From assembly GCF_000833025.1 (NCBI RefSeq), contig NZ_CP010817.1, positions 434,001 through 498,000 of the forward strand: a stretch of 64,000 nt of DNA, read 5' to 3'. This document shows positions 16,420-26,109 of this stretch, in pieces (the stretch's first letter is position 1; each line of letters opens with the position of its first letter). The position numbers and the translations under genes are program-made. This stretch comes from Myroides profundi (lineage in GTDB: Bacteria; Bacteroidota; Bacteroidia; Flavobacteriales; Flavobacteriaceae). The notes under the pieces were generated by a model. That model saw only the letters and a program-made list of their open reading frames with translations. It was not told where the DNA came from and made no database searches.

Positions 16420-17100
16420 ATGAAGAATACATTGATTACTACTGTACTTTTTGATATGGATGGAGTTTTAATAGACTCTGAAGGCTTTTGGCAACAAGCA
16501 GAACAAGAGGTGTTTACTTCTATGGGGGCTACTTGGGATGAAGAGATTGCGATCCAAACACAAGGCAAAACGACTAGAGCAGTTACTGAACTGTGGTATA
16601 GCCTGTTTCCATGGGAAGGAAAGAGCATTGAGGAGGTGGAGCAAATGGTGATTGATAGAGTCGATGAGTTAATTAGTACAGAAGGAGAAATAAAAGAAGG
16701 TGTAATTCAGACATTGAATTTTCTAAAAGAGAGAAAAGTGAAGATTGGTCTGGCTACTAATTCTCCAGAATCTTTGATTAATACTGTTTTGAAGAGATTA
16801 GGGATTCGTGATTACTTCCAAACCATAGTTTCTGTAGATCACGTAGAACATGGTAAGCCTGCACCAGATGTGTATTTAAGAGCAGCTCATAATCTAGGGA
16901 GTGAGCCTAGAGAGTGTCTAGTAGTAGAAGATTCCTTCACGGGGGCTACAGCTGGTAAAAATGCAGGGATGACTGTAGTAGCCATACCTGATCATTTACA
17001 GTATGAACAAGAAAGATTTGATATTGCTGACTTTAAATTGAAAAGTATGGTTTTTTTAAACGAAAAAATTGTATCTTTTTTGCACGAAGTAACGGTTTAG
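16420..17100 (+). CDS. HAD phosphatase, HxpB / beta-phosphoglucomutase-like
   Basis: 226 residues, HAD superfamily with a helical cap. Motif I FDMDGVLIDS (nucleophile D12, acid D14), motif II LATNSPES, the Lys in HGKPAPDVYL and motif IV VVEDSFTGATAG are all present. Closest by memory to hexitol phosphatase/2-deoxyglucose-6-phosphatase (YniC/HxpB); beta-phosphoglucomutase is the alternative. Probably dephosphorylates sugar or polyol phosphates in the cytosol. A TATCTTCG sequence, one base off the -7 consensus, lies about 25 bases upstream. Six bases separate it from the next gene. Confidence 0.85.
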   Translation: MKNTLITTVLFDMDGVLIDSEGFWQQAEQEVFTSMGATWDEEIAIQTQGKTTRAVTELWYSLFPWEGKSIEEVEQMVIDRVDELISTEGEIKEGVIQTLNFLKERKVKIGLATNSPESLINTVLKRLGIRDYFQTIVSVDHVEHGKPAPDVYLRAAHNLGSEPRECLVVEDSFTGATAGKNAGMTVVAIPDHLQYEQERFDIADFKLKSMVFLNEKIVSFLHEVTV

Positions 17101-17115
17101 TTTAAAATGGTCATT

Positions 17116-18366
17116 ATGCGAAATAAGGTTTGGTCTATTATTCTTTTTTTTCTTTGGGTAGGGTGCGTATTGGCACAATCTCCACAGAACTATACTGCTG
17201 ATTATATTAAGTCAGTAGGGTTTATGAGTAATAATAGAGCTGTAACACCGTTCTTTAAAATAGGGGATCAGTTTACGCTTGCTTTTGATGACTTATACGG
17301 AGATGATAGTAATTATTTCTATCGTGTTAAGGCTTATAACTATGACTGGACTCCATCGAAATTAAAACAGATCGAGTATATTGATGGATTAGATAGACAA
17401 CGTATTATGACGTATGAAAACTCGTTTAATACTTTGCAGAATTATACGAACTATCAATTGACGCTTCCTGCTCAACGTTATAGAATATTGAAGAGTGGTA
17501 ATTATGTATTGGAAATTTATAATGAAGACGACGAAGTAGTAATTAGAAGGAAGTTTGTCTTATATGAGAGTCTAGTTAATGTACCTATTCAGATTAAAAG
17601 AACTAGGAATCTAGATGTCATAGAGACGAAGCAGAATGTAGAGTTTAGTGTATTACTGGGTGATGCTGTATATCAAAATCCAATTCAGAATGTAAAGATA
17701 GCGATCTTTCAGAATGGGAGATGGGACTCTTATCTGACGAATATTAAGCCTCAGTACACGATGGGGAATGATCTTATCTATAAGTACGAGAATGAGACTC
17801 AATTCTGGGCAGGGAATCAGTTCCTAAACTTTGACAATAGCGATATCAGACAGGTGAATAATATGATCGGTTCTGTGACAACTGATAATGGTATTTATAA
17901 CACGTATCTGTATACAAACGAGAGTCGAAAAAGTAAAGGATATACCTATTTTCCTGATATTAATGGAAGTTTCTATCCTAGGAATATCAATGGAAGAAAC
18001 CCTAATATAGAAGCGGAGTATAGCTGGGTATATTTTAGTTATCGTCCAGAGGAGGATGTACAGAAAGGGATAGATTATTATGTGACAGGATTATTTAATG
18101 ATTATGCCTTAGTACCTGCTAACAAAATGACGTATAACGAAGAGAAGGGATATTATGAACAAATCATTTTAGTGAAACAAGGTTTTACTAATTTTAGTTA
18201 TACAGCAGTTCGAAATGGTGTTGTTGATCCAAGTATAGCACCAGATGGGAACTATGCAATGACAACTAATCGTTACCAAGTTCTAGTTTATTATCGTGGC
18301 AATAATGATTTACACGATAGAGTAATTGGGATAGGTGAGGCGAGTGCAGAGAACATAGTGTATTAG
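17116..18366 (+). CDS. DUF5103 protein, type IX secretion system plug protein
   Basis: 416 residues from ATG 17116, preferred over ATG 17107 because it starts the signal peptide directly (MRNKVWSIILFFLWVGCVLA, cleavage before QSP). N-terminal beta domain with FKIGDQFTLAFDDL and YFYRVKAYNYDW, and a C-terminal region with EAEYSWVYFSY and DYYVTGLFNDYA, as in the DUF5103 family. One member is the Plug that closes the SprA translocon of the type IX secretion system in Flavobacterium johnsoniae. Exported to the periplasm. Follows the HAD gene closely, so co-transcription is likely even though no functional link is known. Confidence 0.85.
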   Translation: MRNKVWSIILFFLWVGCVLAQSPQNYTADYIKSVGFMSNNRAVTPFFKIGDQFTLAFDDLYGDDSNYFYRVKAYNYDWTPSKLKQIEYIDGLDRQRIMTYENSFNTLQNYTNYQLTLPAQRYRILKSGNYVLEIYNEDDEVVIRRKFVLYESLVNVPIQIKRTRNLDVIETKQNVEFSVLLGDAVYQNPIQNVKIAIFQNGRWDSYLTNIKPQYTMGNDLIYKYENETQFWAGNQFLNFDNSDIRQVNNMIGSVTTDNGIYNTYLYTNESRKSKGYTYFPDINGSFYPRNINGRNPNIEAEYSWVYFSYRPEEDVQKGIDYYVTGLFNDYALVPANKMTYNEEKGYYEQIILVKQGFTNFSYTAVRNGVVDPSIAPDGNYAMTTNRYQVLVYYRGNNDLHDRVIGIGEASAENIVY

Positions 18367-18418
18367 ACACTGTGATAAAACGAAGAATTCAATGTGTTTT
18401 TTATAGTAAATTATTAAG

Positions 18419-18814
18419 ATGGAAAAGATGATTTCACAAACGACGAAGGGAATAAAAATATCTGTAAATACTGAGTATGAAGGCAATTTTTTTAAATCAA
18501 AAAAGATATGCTATGCTTTTTCATATAAAATAACAATTGAAAATAATTCTACTGATTATATTCAGGTGAAAGGGCGACTATGGGAGATCTATGATGCTCT
18601 GAATAGTGTACAGATAGTAAAAGGGGAAGGTGTAGTAGGTGAACAACCTATTATAGAACCTGGTACCAAATATACATATAGTAGTGGATGCGTCTTAAAC
18701 TCATCTATGGGAGCTATGCAGGGATTCTATGAGGTACTTAATCTAGCGAACCAAACTTATTTTAATGTAGAAATCCCAAACTTTAAGCTAGTAGCTCCTT
18801 TCGTATTGAATTAG
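18419..18814 (+). CDS. apaG: ApaG domain protein
   Basis: 131 residues (128 if translation starts at ATG 18428, which family members favour: ISQTTKGIKISV). Single fibronectin-like ApaG domain: FAFSYKITIENNS-like strand pair, VKGRLWEIYDA, then GVVGEQPIIEPG and the SSGCVLNSSMGAMQGFYEV block typical of ApaG. Linked in E. coli to cobalt/magnesium resistance, mechanism unclear. Cytosolic. It lies 52 bases after the T9SS plug gene, an order also common in relatives; a terminator follows. Confidence 0.9.
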   Translation: MEKMISQTTKGIKISVNTEYEGNFFKSKKICYAFSYKITIENNSTDYIQVKGRLWEIYDALNSVQIVKGEGVVGEQPIIEPGTKYTYSSGCVLNSSMGAMQGFYEVLNLANQTYFNVEIPNFKLVAPFVLN

Positions 18815-18872
18815 AAATAATAAAGAACGCACTCTTATAGAGTGACTAGTATACTAAAAATAAAATGCTTTG

Positions 18873-18908
18873 ACCACCTTTATGCAATTGCATAAAGGTG
18901 GTTTTTTT
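18873..18908 (+). terminator. strong palindromic terminator
   Basis: Perfect 30-base palindrome centred on GCAATTGC (ACCACCTTTATG arm) followed by seven T, after apaG. Confidence 0.85.
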
Positions 18909-19126
18909 ATAAGTCAATAGTGGTGCGTTAATAGCGAAAAATAGTGGATAGGCTAGAGGGGGTATTTAGTTGTTTTAATATATTACTCTATTCGTGTCTA
19001 ACGGTATCGTTTTAACGCGATATCAATATGTATATATGGGTTAAAGCAAAAATAGCTGGTGAAATTTTTAAACTAATAAGGAAGTGTTGATTTTGATTAC
19101 TATTTATGAATGAGATAATAACCTTC

Positions 19127-19234
19127 TCCTTGCACTTCTTAGGGGATTGCTAGGAGTTTTCTTGGGCTTTCCTTGCCCAGAAGGCCTTTTTCTCGAAGAA
19201 AGGTGCAAGAAACCCTCAAGCAATCCCCTAGCAA
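19127..19234. repeat. dispersed palindromic repeat, copy A
   Basis: About 105 bases, roughly 90 percent identical by eye to the reverse complement of 43232-43338. Carries internal inverted pieces: CTTGCAC near the left end against GTGCAAG in the middle, and TAGGGGATTGCTAGG against CAAGCAATCCCCTAGC at the right end. No coding potential. Looks like a REP or MITE-type element. Confidence 0.75.
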
Positions 19235-19540
19235 ATCACTACAAAACTATCTGTGGTGGATTAATACAGGTTGAATTGAAATAGATTTGGTACTTGCTTT
19301 TTATTTTTTCTAAAGAATATTAATGGGGTGTGATTCATTTACATAAAAATATTTTGATTTACTTCTGGTGTGATTGTAAAAACTAATTAGTAATCGCACT
19401 TAGGTTTGTATTCAGTGTAAAGTATAACAGATAGTTAGAAGAATACAGTATGGTAAAAAGGCTATTGATAGTCAATGTTTTGAAATCGTTAAGGAGATGT
19501 TTTTACCGTTTTAGAGAAAAGTGGTTTCATTTTTTTTCGT

Positions 19541-19548
19541 TATATTTG
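19541..19548 (+). promoter_or_regulatory. -7 element for P5C dehydrogenase gene
   Basis: TATATTTG, 40 bases before ATG 19589. Confidence 0.5.
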
Positions 19549-19588
19549 TACTTATTCATTTAGAAACTACATAAATAATACGCGTAAT

Positions 19589-21214
19589 ATGTCAAAAGGA
19601 TTCTATCAAGTTCCAACTGCGTTCAATGAGCCAGTTAAGTCTTATGCACCAGGAACAAAAGAAAGAGAATTGACTTTGAACTCGTTCAAAGAGCAATACA
19701 ACACAACAGTTGATATTCCATTATACATTGGTGGAGAAGAAATCAGAACAGGAAATACAAAAGATTTATTCCCTCCATTTGATCACAAACATAAATTAGG
19801 TGTTTACCACGAAGCTGATAAGGCATTAGTAGAGAAAGCTATTGCTACTGCTTTAGAAGCTAGAAAAAAATGGGCTGCAATGCCATGGGAACACAGAGCA
19901 TCTATCTTCTTAAAAGCTGCTGAATTATTAGCTGGTCCTTACCGTGCTAAGATCAATGCTGCTACAATGATCGCTCAAGCAAAAACATTACACCAAGCTG
20001 AGATCGACTCTGCATGTGAGTTTATTGACTTCTTACGTTTCAACGTAGAGTATATGACTCAAATCTATTCTGAGCAACCAGCTTCTGTAGATGGAGTATG
20101 GAACAGATTAGAGCACCGTCCATTAGAAGGATTTATCTATGCGATCACTCCTTTTAACTTTACAGCTATCTCTGGTAACTTACCTTCTGCTCCTGCTATG
20201 ATGGGGAATGTAGTGGTATGGAAACCAGCTGCAACTCAAATCTACTCTGCAAGAGTAATCGTTGAGGTGTTTAAAGCTGCAGGTTTACCTGATGGTGTTA
20301 TCAACGTAGTATATGGTAACTCTGGAATGATCACTGATACGTTATTAGCAAGTCCTGACTTCGCTGGTATCCACTTCACAGGATCTACAGGAGTATTTAA
20401 CAGTATGTGGGCTCAAATCGGTCAAAACATCGATAAATACAAAACTTACCCACGTATCGTAGGTGAAACAGGTGGTAAGGATTTCGTTGTAGCTCATCCA
20501 TCAGCTTGTCCTAAAGAGGTAGCAGTAGCTCTTACAAGAGGTGCTTTTGAATACCAAGGACAAAAATGTTCTGCAGCATCTAGAGCTTATGTTCCAGCTT
20601 CATTATGGAATCAAGTGAAAGAATATATGACTGCTGATTTAGCTACTATCAAAATGGGGTCTCCAGAAGATCCAAGTAACTATGTTTCGTCTGTGATTAC
20701 AGAAGCTTCATTTGACAAATTAGCGAAAGCGATTGATCAAGCAAAAGCTGATGCAGATGCAGAAGTAATCTTAGGAGGTAAGTATGATAAATCTATTGGT
20801 TACTTTATTGAGCCAACAGTTATCTTGACTACTAATCCTAAGTATGCAACGATGGAAACTGAGTTATTCGGTCCTGTATTAACTATCTATGTATACGAAG
20901 ATGCTAAATGGTCTGAAACATTAAAATTAGTAGATGAGACTTCTATCTATGCATTAACAGGGGCTATCTTCTCTGGATGTCGTTACGCTATCGTAGAGGC
21001 TACAGAAGCATTAGTAAACTGTGCTGGTAACTTCTATATCAATGACAAACCAACAGGTGCTGTAGTAGGACAACAACCATTCGGTGGTGCTAGAGCTTCT
21101 GGTACTAACGATAAAGCGGGTTCTATCCTTAACTTACTTCGTTGGGTATCACCAAGAACGATTAAAGAAACTTTCGTTCCTGCAACTGATTATAAATATC
21201 CTTTCTTAGGATAA
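19589..21214 (+). CDS. pruA: L-glutamate gamma-semialdehyde (P5C) dehydrogenase
   Basis: 541 residues, the usual length for the stand-alone enzyme. Oxidises glutamate-5-semialdehyde to glutamate with NAD, the last step of proline breakdown. Visible: TPFNFTAISGNLP and the NAD loop HFTGSTGVF, the general-base Glu at about 293 in GETGGKDFVV, catalytic Cys at about 327 in QGQKCSAASR and ETELFGPVLTIYVY. No PutA-type proline dehydrogenase domain is fused. Codon use is cleaner than its neighbours, consistent with a highly expressed gene. Single unit between a promoter and a strong terminator. Confidence 0.96.
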   Translation: MSKGFYQVPTAFNEPVKSYAPGTKERELTLNSFKEQYNTTVDIPLYIGGEEIRTGNTKDLFPPFDHKHKLGVYHEADKALVEKAIATALEARKKWAAMPWEHRASIFLKAAELLAGPYRAKINAATMIAQAKTLHQAEIDSACEFIDFLRFNVEYMTQIYSEQPASVDGVWNRLEHRPLEGFIYAITPFNFTAISGNLPSAPAMMGNVVVWKPAATQIYSARVIVEVFKAAGLPDGVINVVYGNSGMITDTLLASPDFAGIHFTGSTGVFNSMWAQIGQNIDKYKTYPRIVGETGGKDFVVAHPSACPKEVAVALTRGAFEYQGQKCSAASRAYVPASLWNQVKEYMTADLATIKMGSPEDPSNYVSSVITEASFDKLAKAIDQAKADADAEVILGGKYDKSIGYFIEPTVILTTNPKYATMETELFGPVLTIYVYEDAKWSETLKLVDETSIYALTGAIFSGCRYAIVEATEALVNCAGNFYINDKPTGAVVGQQPFGGARASGTNDKAGSILNLLRWVSPRTIKETFVPATDYKYPFLG

Positions 21215-21226
21215 TCAAATTATAAT

Positions 21227-21262
21227 AAAAAGGCGGTTGCAAAAGAGCTAACCGCCTTTTTT
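21227..21262 (+). terminator. terminator after pruA
   Basis: AAAAAGGCGGTT / AACCGCCTTTTTT stem with an 11-base loop. Confidence 0.9.
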
Positions 21263-21352
21263 AATTTACACTAGAATACAATTCAGTGCTTTTTATTGGG
21301 AATGTATAACCGATGATGAATGACATGATAAGAGTTGTTCAGGATATACTAC

Positions 21353-21535
21353 TAAGTAAGAATACACTATCTATTTTGCTTTTATCTTTTTTCGAATGCA
21401 GAAAAAAGTCCCTTTTTATTAGGATCGTTTTTAAGAGAACACTATTTACCAATAACACTTATAAAACGACTGAGTAAAAACTATTATCTTTTTGCTTTTA
21501 TTATTTTTCGATTACTGAAAAATGATCCTTTTTTA
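21353..21535. repeat. pair of imperfect direct repeats, each with a hairpin
   Basis: Units at 21353-21418 and 21472-21535 share the order AAGTAA/GAGTAA, ACTATCT/ATTATCT, TTTTGCTTTTAT, then TTTTTCGA ... GAAAAA (a small hairpin) and CCTTTTT. They fill most of the 370-base gap before the BCCT transporter gene, which holds no gene. Could be regulatory (osmotic control) or attenuator-like; not a known element to me. Confidence 0.6.
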
Positions 21536-21581
21536 TCTTTAAAGTACTGGGTTATAATTATTAATTTAAATAGTATAACTC

Positions 21582-23171
21582 ATGTTTAAAAAATTACTTG
21601 ATAACAAAAACTTGGTGATTAATCCACCCGTTTTTATCACTTCAATATTATTAATAGTAGCTTTAATCTTAACCTGTGTCCTTTTTCCTGAAAAGGTAGG
21701 GGTGTGGTTTCCTGCTGCCCAATTAGCGGTAACTTCTAACTTTGGTTGGTTCTTTGTCGTGACAGTGAATGTTATTTTAATATTTGCTATCTACCTTGCT
21801 TTTAGTAAGTTCGGTAGAATACGGTTAGGAGGGGATGATGCAGAACCAGAGTTTACTAAGGCATCTTGGTTTGCCATGCTGTTTAGTACAGGTATGGGGA
21901 TCGGTATTATGTTCTTTAGTATTGCCGAGCCAGTATCTCATTTCTTTAATACTCCTAGACCAGTAGATACAGACATAGAAGCCGCTGTACAAGCTATGCA
22001 ATTTACGAGTTTGCACTGGGGATTACACGCTTGGGGTATTTATGCGATGGTTGGATTAGCTTTAGCCTTTTTTGGGTTTAATAGAAAGTTACCTATGACC
22101 TTTAGATCTCTTTTTTACCCTTTCTGGGGAGAGAGAATCCATGGTTGGTGGGGACACATAATCGATATATTATCTGCTTTAGCTACAGTGTTTGGATTAT
22201 CTACATCTTTAGGATTAGGGGTAATACAGATTACAGCTGGTTTAGAATATTTATATGGTTGGGAGATAAGCCCTATGATGCAAGCTGGGATTATTCTGTT
22301 TGTGATTGGTATCGCTACTATTTCTGTTTTTTCAGGATTAGATAAAGGAGTTAAGATACTTAGTAATGCTAATATGTATATCGCAGCCAGTTTTATGTTG
22401 CTAATCTTTATTCTTGGGCCGACTCTATTTATCATGAAAGGGTATGTAGAGAATACAGGAGCGTATTTAGCTAATTTTATTGATATAAGTACATGGAATG
22501 ATACTTACTTAGGTTCTGGGTGGCAGAATGTCTGGACTATATTCTATTGGGCTTGGTGGATTGCATGGTCACCTTTTGTAGGAAGTTTTATTGCTCGTAT
22601 TTCTAAAGGGCGTACTGTGAAAGAGTTTGTATTAGGGGTGTTGATTGTACCAGGGTTGATTACCTTATTATGGATGAATGTATTCGGAGGTAGTGCATTG
22701 CACACTATTCTATCAGGTGATGTAACGATGATAGCGGCGGTTAAAGCTGACGTATCTACAGCATTATTTGTATTCTTAGAGAACTTCCCTTTTACTAAGT
22801 TTCTTTCTATTGTAGCGATTATTCTGATTTTCTCTTTCTTTATTACCTCTTCTGATTCAGGTTCATTAGTTGTAGATAATATTACCTCAGGTAGTAATGG
22901 AGAGTCTCCTGTGTGGCAGAGAGTCTTTTGGTCTTTTGCACAAGGGATTATTGCTATCGTATTATTATGGGGAGGAGGACTTGATGCCTTACAGACAGCA
23001 GTTATTATTACAGGACTGCCTTTTGCAGTGATATTACTGGTGATGTGTTATAGTTTACAAAAAGGATTAAAAGAAGAGTTAGCTAAATCGTCTAAGAAGG
23101 CTAAGTCAAAAGAAGAAAAGAGCTATAAAGAGATTATAGCAGAACTATTAGATGAACCACAAAGCAAATAA
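21582..23171 (+). CDS. BCCT-family betaine/choline-type transporter
   Basis: 529 residues, 12 predicted membrane helices. Imports compatible solutes coupled to a cation. Visible: GMGIG at about 104-108, in helix 3, the form linked to sodium-coupled betaine carriers; [24 protein letters not shown]; and the signature [17 protein letters not shown] from about 318, whose Trp residues line the betaine site. The C-terminus ([15 protein letters not shown]) is charged, as in osmosensing BetP. Stop and next start are two bases apart, so it is translationally coupled to a universal stress protein gene. Substrate probably glycine betaine, not proven. Confidence 0.93.
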
Positions 23172-23173
23172 GG

Positions 23174-24046
23174 ATGGATAAAAATAAAAAATTAAATATA
23201 ATAGTTGGTTTAGATTTGTCTACAATGGATCAATATCTGTTGCAATATATGCAAGTGCTAGACCAGATTTTAGATATAAATAAAGTAACCTATGTGCACA
23301 ACCTTAAAGTAGGTGAGTTACCTAAGGAATTACTTAAACCAGAGAGCATTGTTGTTATTAAGGAGAAAATAAAGAATAAGCTTACTCAGTATTTCACAGA
23401 AGCAGGAGTGAGTTATGATTTCGAAATCTTGGTATCAGTAGAGAGTTATACAGAGATTGCTTTTATGAATATAGCTAAGAAATCTTCTTATGATCTGATG
23501 GTACTAGGTAATAAACAGGAACTAGAAGGTACTGGTGCGCTGGCTGATAAGCTGGTACGTATATTCCCTTCAGCATTATTATTAGTACCAGATACGTTTA
23601 AAGTGCCTATAACCACTGTGATTGATGCGATAGACTTCTCTAGATATACTAGTGATATTATGATGTGGGCAGATCGTTTTAAGAATAATTCGAAGGGACA
23701 GAAGATAGAGCATTCTGCGGTACATATCTCTAAGTCTTATATGGGATTCTACCCTACGATGACGAATAGAGAATTAGAGAAAGTAACGAAGGATGATATC
23801 AAAGAAAAACAAGAGAAATGGAATAAGAAGTACGCTACTTATTCTGATATAGATATTGTTCCTGCTGGAGAACGCAACATATCAGCTTCCTTGATCGCTT
23901 ATGCGCGTAGTAAAAAGGCGGATATGCTGATACTGGGAGTGAAGGGTACTACAGGATTTAAAGAGATATTCTTAGGTAGTGTGGCGAACCACTTGCTACA
24001 CAGAAATACGAATACTTGCTTATTATTCGTTAAGCATAGTAAATAA
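23174..24046 (+). CDS. universal stress protein, two Usp domains
   Basis: 290 residues: Usp domain 1 at about 5-140 (NIIVGLDLSTMDQYL ... DLMVLGNKQ) and domain 2 at about 150-290. Only domain 2 ends with the nucleotide-binding pattern G-V-K-G-T-T-G then G-S, followed by NHLLHRNTNTCLLFV; domain 1 is degenerate. The gene begins two bases after the BCCT transporter stop. Some transporters carry a fused Usp domain as a cytosolic regulator, so this is likely a separate-chain regulator of the transporter. Cytosolic. Confidence 0.9.
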   Translation: MDKNKKLNIIVGLDLSTMDQYLLQYMQVLDQILDINKVTYVHNLKVGELPKELLKPESIVVIKEKIKNKLTQYFTEAGVSYDFEILVSVESYTEIAFMNIAKKSSYDLMVLGNKQELEGTGALADKLVRIFPSALLLVPDTFKVPITTVIDAIDFSRYTSDIMMWADRFKNNSKGQKIEHSAVHISKSYMGFYPTMTNRELEKVTKDDIKEKQEKWNKKYATYSDIDIVPAGERNISASLIAYARSKKADMLILGVKGTTGFKEIFLGSVANHLLHRNTNTCLLFVKHSK

Positions 24047-24050
24047 AAGA

Positions 24051-24085
24051 AGAAGGGCCGTCTATAAGACAGCCCTTTCTTTTTA
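24051..24085. terminator. terminator between convergent genes
   Basis: AAGGGCCGTCT / AGACAGCCCTT imperfect stem followed by TTTCTTTTT; overlaps the stop of rsmG by a few bases. Confidence 0.8.
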
Positions 24086-24712
24086 TCCTTTATATTTTAA
24101 GGGTAAGTAAACCACTTTTTTCGTTTCAAAGAATTCATCTGAGAAGATATGAGTCAGGTCAAACTGAACAGCTTTAGGGAAATCCTTAAGCTCTTCTGTT
24201 AAGTCACCTCCTTTTAGGTATAATATACCATTGTCAAACTCATGCTTGTTTTCTTTTTTCGTTTTGTGTCTAATCCACTCTACGAAGTCAGGCATATTCG
24301 TAACAGCTCTACTTACGATGAAGTCAAACTTCTCGTCTATAGTTTCGGCACGTTTTTGTTCTGCTTTAACGTTCTTTAAGTCTAGCGCTTTTACTACTTC
24401 ATTAACTACGCGTATCTTCTTCGCGATAATGTCGATTAGGTAAAAGTTAGTTTCTGGATATAATATAGCTAAAGGAATACCAGGGAAACCTCCACCAGTA
24501 CCTACATCTAGTATATTAGCTCCAGGAAGGAACTCCATAACCTTAGCGATACCTAATGAATGTAATACATGCTTCGTATATAGCTCATGTATATCCTTAC
24601 GTGAAATAACGTTAATTTTAGCATTCCAATCCGTATATACTTCTTCCAATTTCTCAAATTGAGCAATCTGTTCAGGAGTTAAATTAGGGAAATATTTTAA
24701 GATTTCTTCCAT
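24083..24712 (-). CDS. rsmG: 16S rRNA (guanine-527-N7)-methyltransferase
   Basis: 209 residues from the ATG at 24712; a longer frame reaching 24838 is rejected because a -7 element (24727) lies inside it and the extension is unlike the family. Transfers a methyl group from SAM to N7 of G527 in 16S rRNA. SAM-binding motif ILDVGTGGGFPGIPLA, then FYLIDIIAKKIRVVNEV and FDFIVSRAVT, which fit RsmG exactly. Starts MEEILKYFPNLTPEQIAQF. Divergent from the aminotransferase gene. Confidence 0.95.
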   Translation of the reverse strand: MEEILKYFPNLTPEQIAQFEKLEEVYTDWNAKINVISRKDIHELYTKHVLHSLGIAKVMEFLPGANILDVGTGGGFPGIPLAILYPETNFYLIDIIAKKIRVVNEVVKALDLKNVKAEQKRAETIDEKFDFIVSRAVTNMPDFVEWIRHKTKKENKHEFDNGILYLKGGDLTEELKDFPKAVQFDLTHIFSDEFFETKKVVYLPLKYKG

Positions 24713-24726
24713 GTCGTAAATTTTGA

Positions 24727-24734
24727 CAAAAGTA
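24727..24734 (-). promoter_or_regulatory. -7 element for rsmG
   Basis: Minus strand TACTTTTG, 14 bases before the chosen ATG at 24712; decides that start. Confidence 0.55.
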
Positions 24735-24789
24735 GGCTTTTTATCGTGAATAAATAAAAGATAACACAGATTAATAGAGATATAATAAT

Positions 24790-24797
24790 TACCTTTG
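24790..24797 (+). promoter_or_regulatory. -7 element for the aminotransferase gene
   Basis: TACCTTTG, 29 bases before ATG 24827; back to back with the rsmG promoter. Confidence 0.5.
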
Positions 24798-24826
24798 GGA
24801 TTAAGTTTCATTAAAATCACAACAAG

Positions 24827-26017
24827 ATGAGCAACCAATTTCTATCTAATAGAATAAACAATTTGACTACTTCACAGACATTAGCAATGGCTGCGAAAGC
24901 AAGAGAGTTAAAAGAACAAGGCGTAGACGTAATTAGTTTGAGTCTAGGTGAGCCAGATTTTAATGCTCCTGAGTTTATCAAAGAAGCTGCTATTCAGGCT
25001 GTAAAAGATAACTATAGTAAATATCCACCTGTAGAAGGATATAAAGAACTAAGAGAGGCAATAAGCAAAAAGTTTAAGAGAGATAATAATTTAAATTATT
25101 CACCGAGTCAGATCGTTGTATCTACTGGTGCTAAACAATCGTTATATAATGTAGCTCATGTCATGATCAACCCTGGTGATGAGGTAGTAATTCCTGCTCC
25201 ATACTGGGTGAGTTATGCAGAGATTGTTAAGATGGCTGAGGGTACTCCTGTAGAAGTGCCTACTAGTATAGAAAGTGATTTTAAAATTACTCCTGAACAA
25301 TTAGAGGCCGCTATCACTCCTAAGACGAAGATGATATGGTTCTGTTCACCATGTAATCCTAGTGGTTCTGTATATAGCAAAGAGGAATTCGAAGCTATAG
25401 CTAAAGTATTAGAGAAATATCCAAATATCTTTATCTTATCAGATGAGATATATGAACATATTAACTTTACAGGTAATTACTGCAGTATCGGAACTATTGG
25501 TAATTTAATTGATCGTACGATTACTGTAAATGGTATTGCTAAGGCATTTGCGATGACAGGATATCGTATCGGATATATCGGTGCTCCTGAGTTTATCGCT
25601 AAGGCATGTACTAAGATGCAAGGACAAGTAACTTCTGGTGCTAATAGTATTGCACAACGTGCTACTATTACTGCTGTAGAGGCTGATCCTAGTGTATTAA
25701 AAGATATGGTTGCGGCATTTAAGAATAGAAGAGATCTAGTAGTAGGGTTATTAAAAGAGATTCCTGGAGTTAAGATTAATGTACCTGAAGGAGCGTTCTA
25801 TGTATTCCCAGACATATCTTCTTTCTTTGGAAAGACACTTCAAGGTGTAAAGATTAATAATGCGGATGATCTATCTATGTATCTGTTAGAGAAAGCACAC
25901 GTAGCTACTGTAACAGGGGTAGCATTTGGGAATCCAGATTGTATACGTATGTCGTATGCGACTAGTGAAGATCAGTTGATCGAAGCATTCAAAAGAATTA
26001 AAGAAGCATTAGCGTAA
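24827..26017 (+). CDS. class I/II pyridoxal-phosphate aminotransferase (aspartate type)
   Basis: 396 residues, fold type I. Catalytic Lys at about 239 in NGIAKAFAMTGYRIGY, with PCNPSG (near 170), SDEIYEHINF and the C-terminal CIRMSYATS holding the Arg that binds the substrate carboxylate. Most like bacterial aspartate aminotransferase of the Iγ/1b subgroup; other amino donors are possible. The usual Ser before the Lys is Ala here (GIAK), a variation seen in the group. Cytosolic; a terminator follows at 26030. Confidence 0.93.
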   Translation: MSNQFLSNRINNLTTSQTLAMAAKARELKEQGVDVISLSLGEPDFNAPEFIKEAAIQAVKDNYSKYPPVEGYKELREAISKKFKRDNNLNYSPSQIVVSTGAKQSLYNVAHVMINPGDEVVIPAPYWVSYAEIVKMAEGTPVEVPTSIESDFKITPEQLEAAITPKTKMIWFCSPCNPSGSVYSKEEFEAIAKVLEKYPNIFILSDEIYEHINFTGNYCSIGTIGNLIDRTITVNGIAKAFAMTGYRIGYIGAPEFIAKACTKMQGQVTSGANSIAQRATITAVEADPSVLKDMVAAFKNRRDLVVGLLKEIPGVKINVPEGAFYVFPDISSFFGKTLQGVKINNADDLSMYLLEKAHVATVTGVAFGNPDCIRMSYATSEDQLIEAFKRIKEALA

Positions 26018-26029
26018 GTTATAATAGTT

Positions 26030-26057
26030 AAAAAAGCCTTAGAAATAAGGCTTTTTT
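26030..26057 (+). terminator. terminator
   Basis: AAAAAAGCCTT / AAGGCTTTTTT with a 6-base loop. Confidence 0.85.
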
Positions 26058-26109
26058 AGTTATCATGAGCATTATTTCTTATTTTTATACTTTATAAAAG
26101 TTCATTATC

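Larger units (their letters stand above)
18815..19588. other. 774-base intergenic region
   Basis: No coding frame. Contains the terminator at 18873, the palindromic repeat at 19127-19234, and the -7 element at 19541 for the next gene. The remaining stretches are featureless AT-rich DNA. Confidence 0.7.

Noticed and set aside
24713..24838. Longer start for rsmG
   Set aside because: Contains the gene's own -7 element and the promoter of the divergent aminotransferase gene; residues unlike the family.
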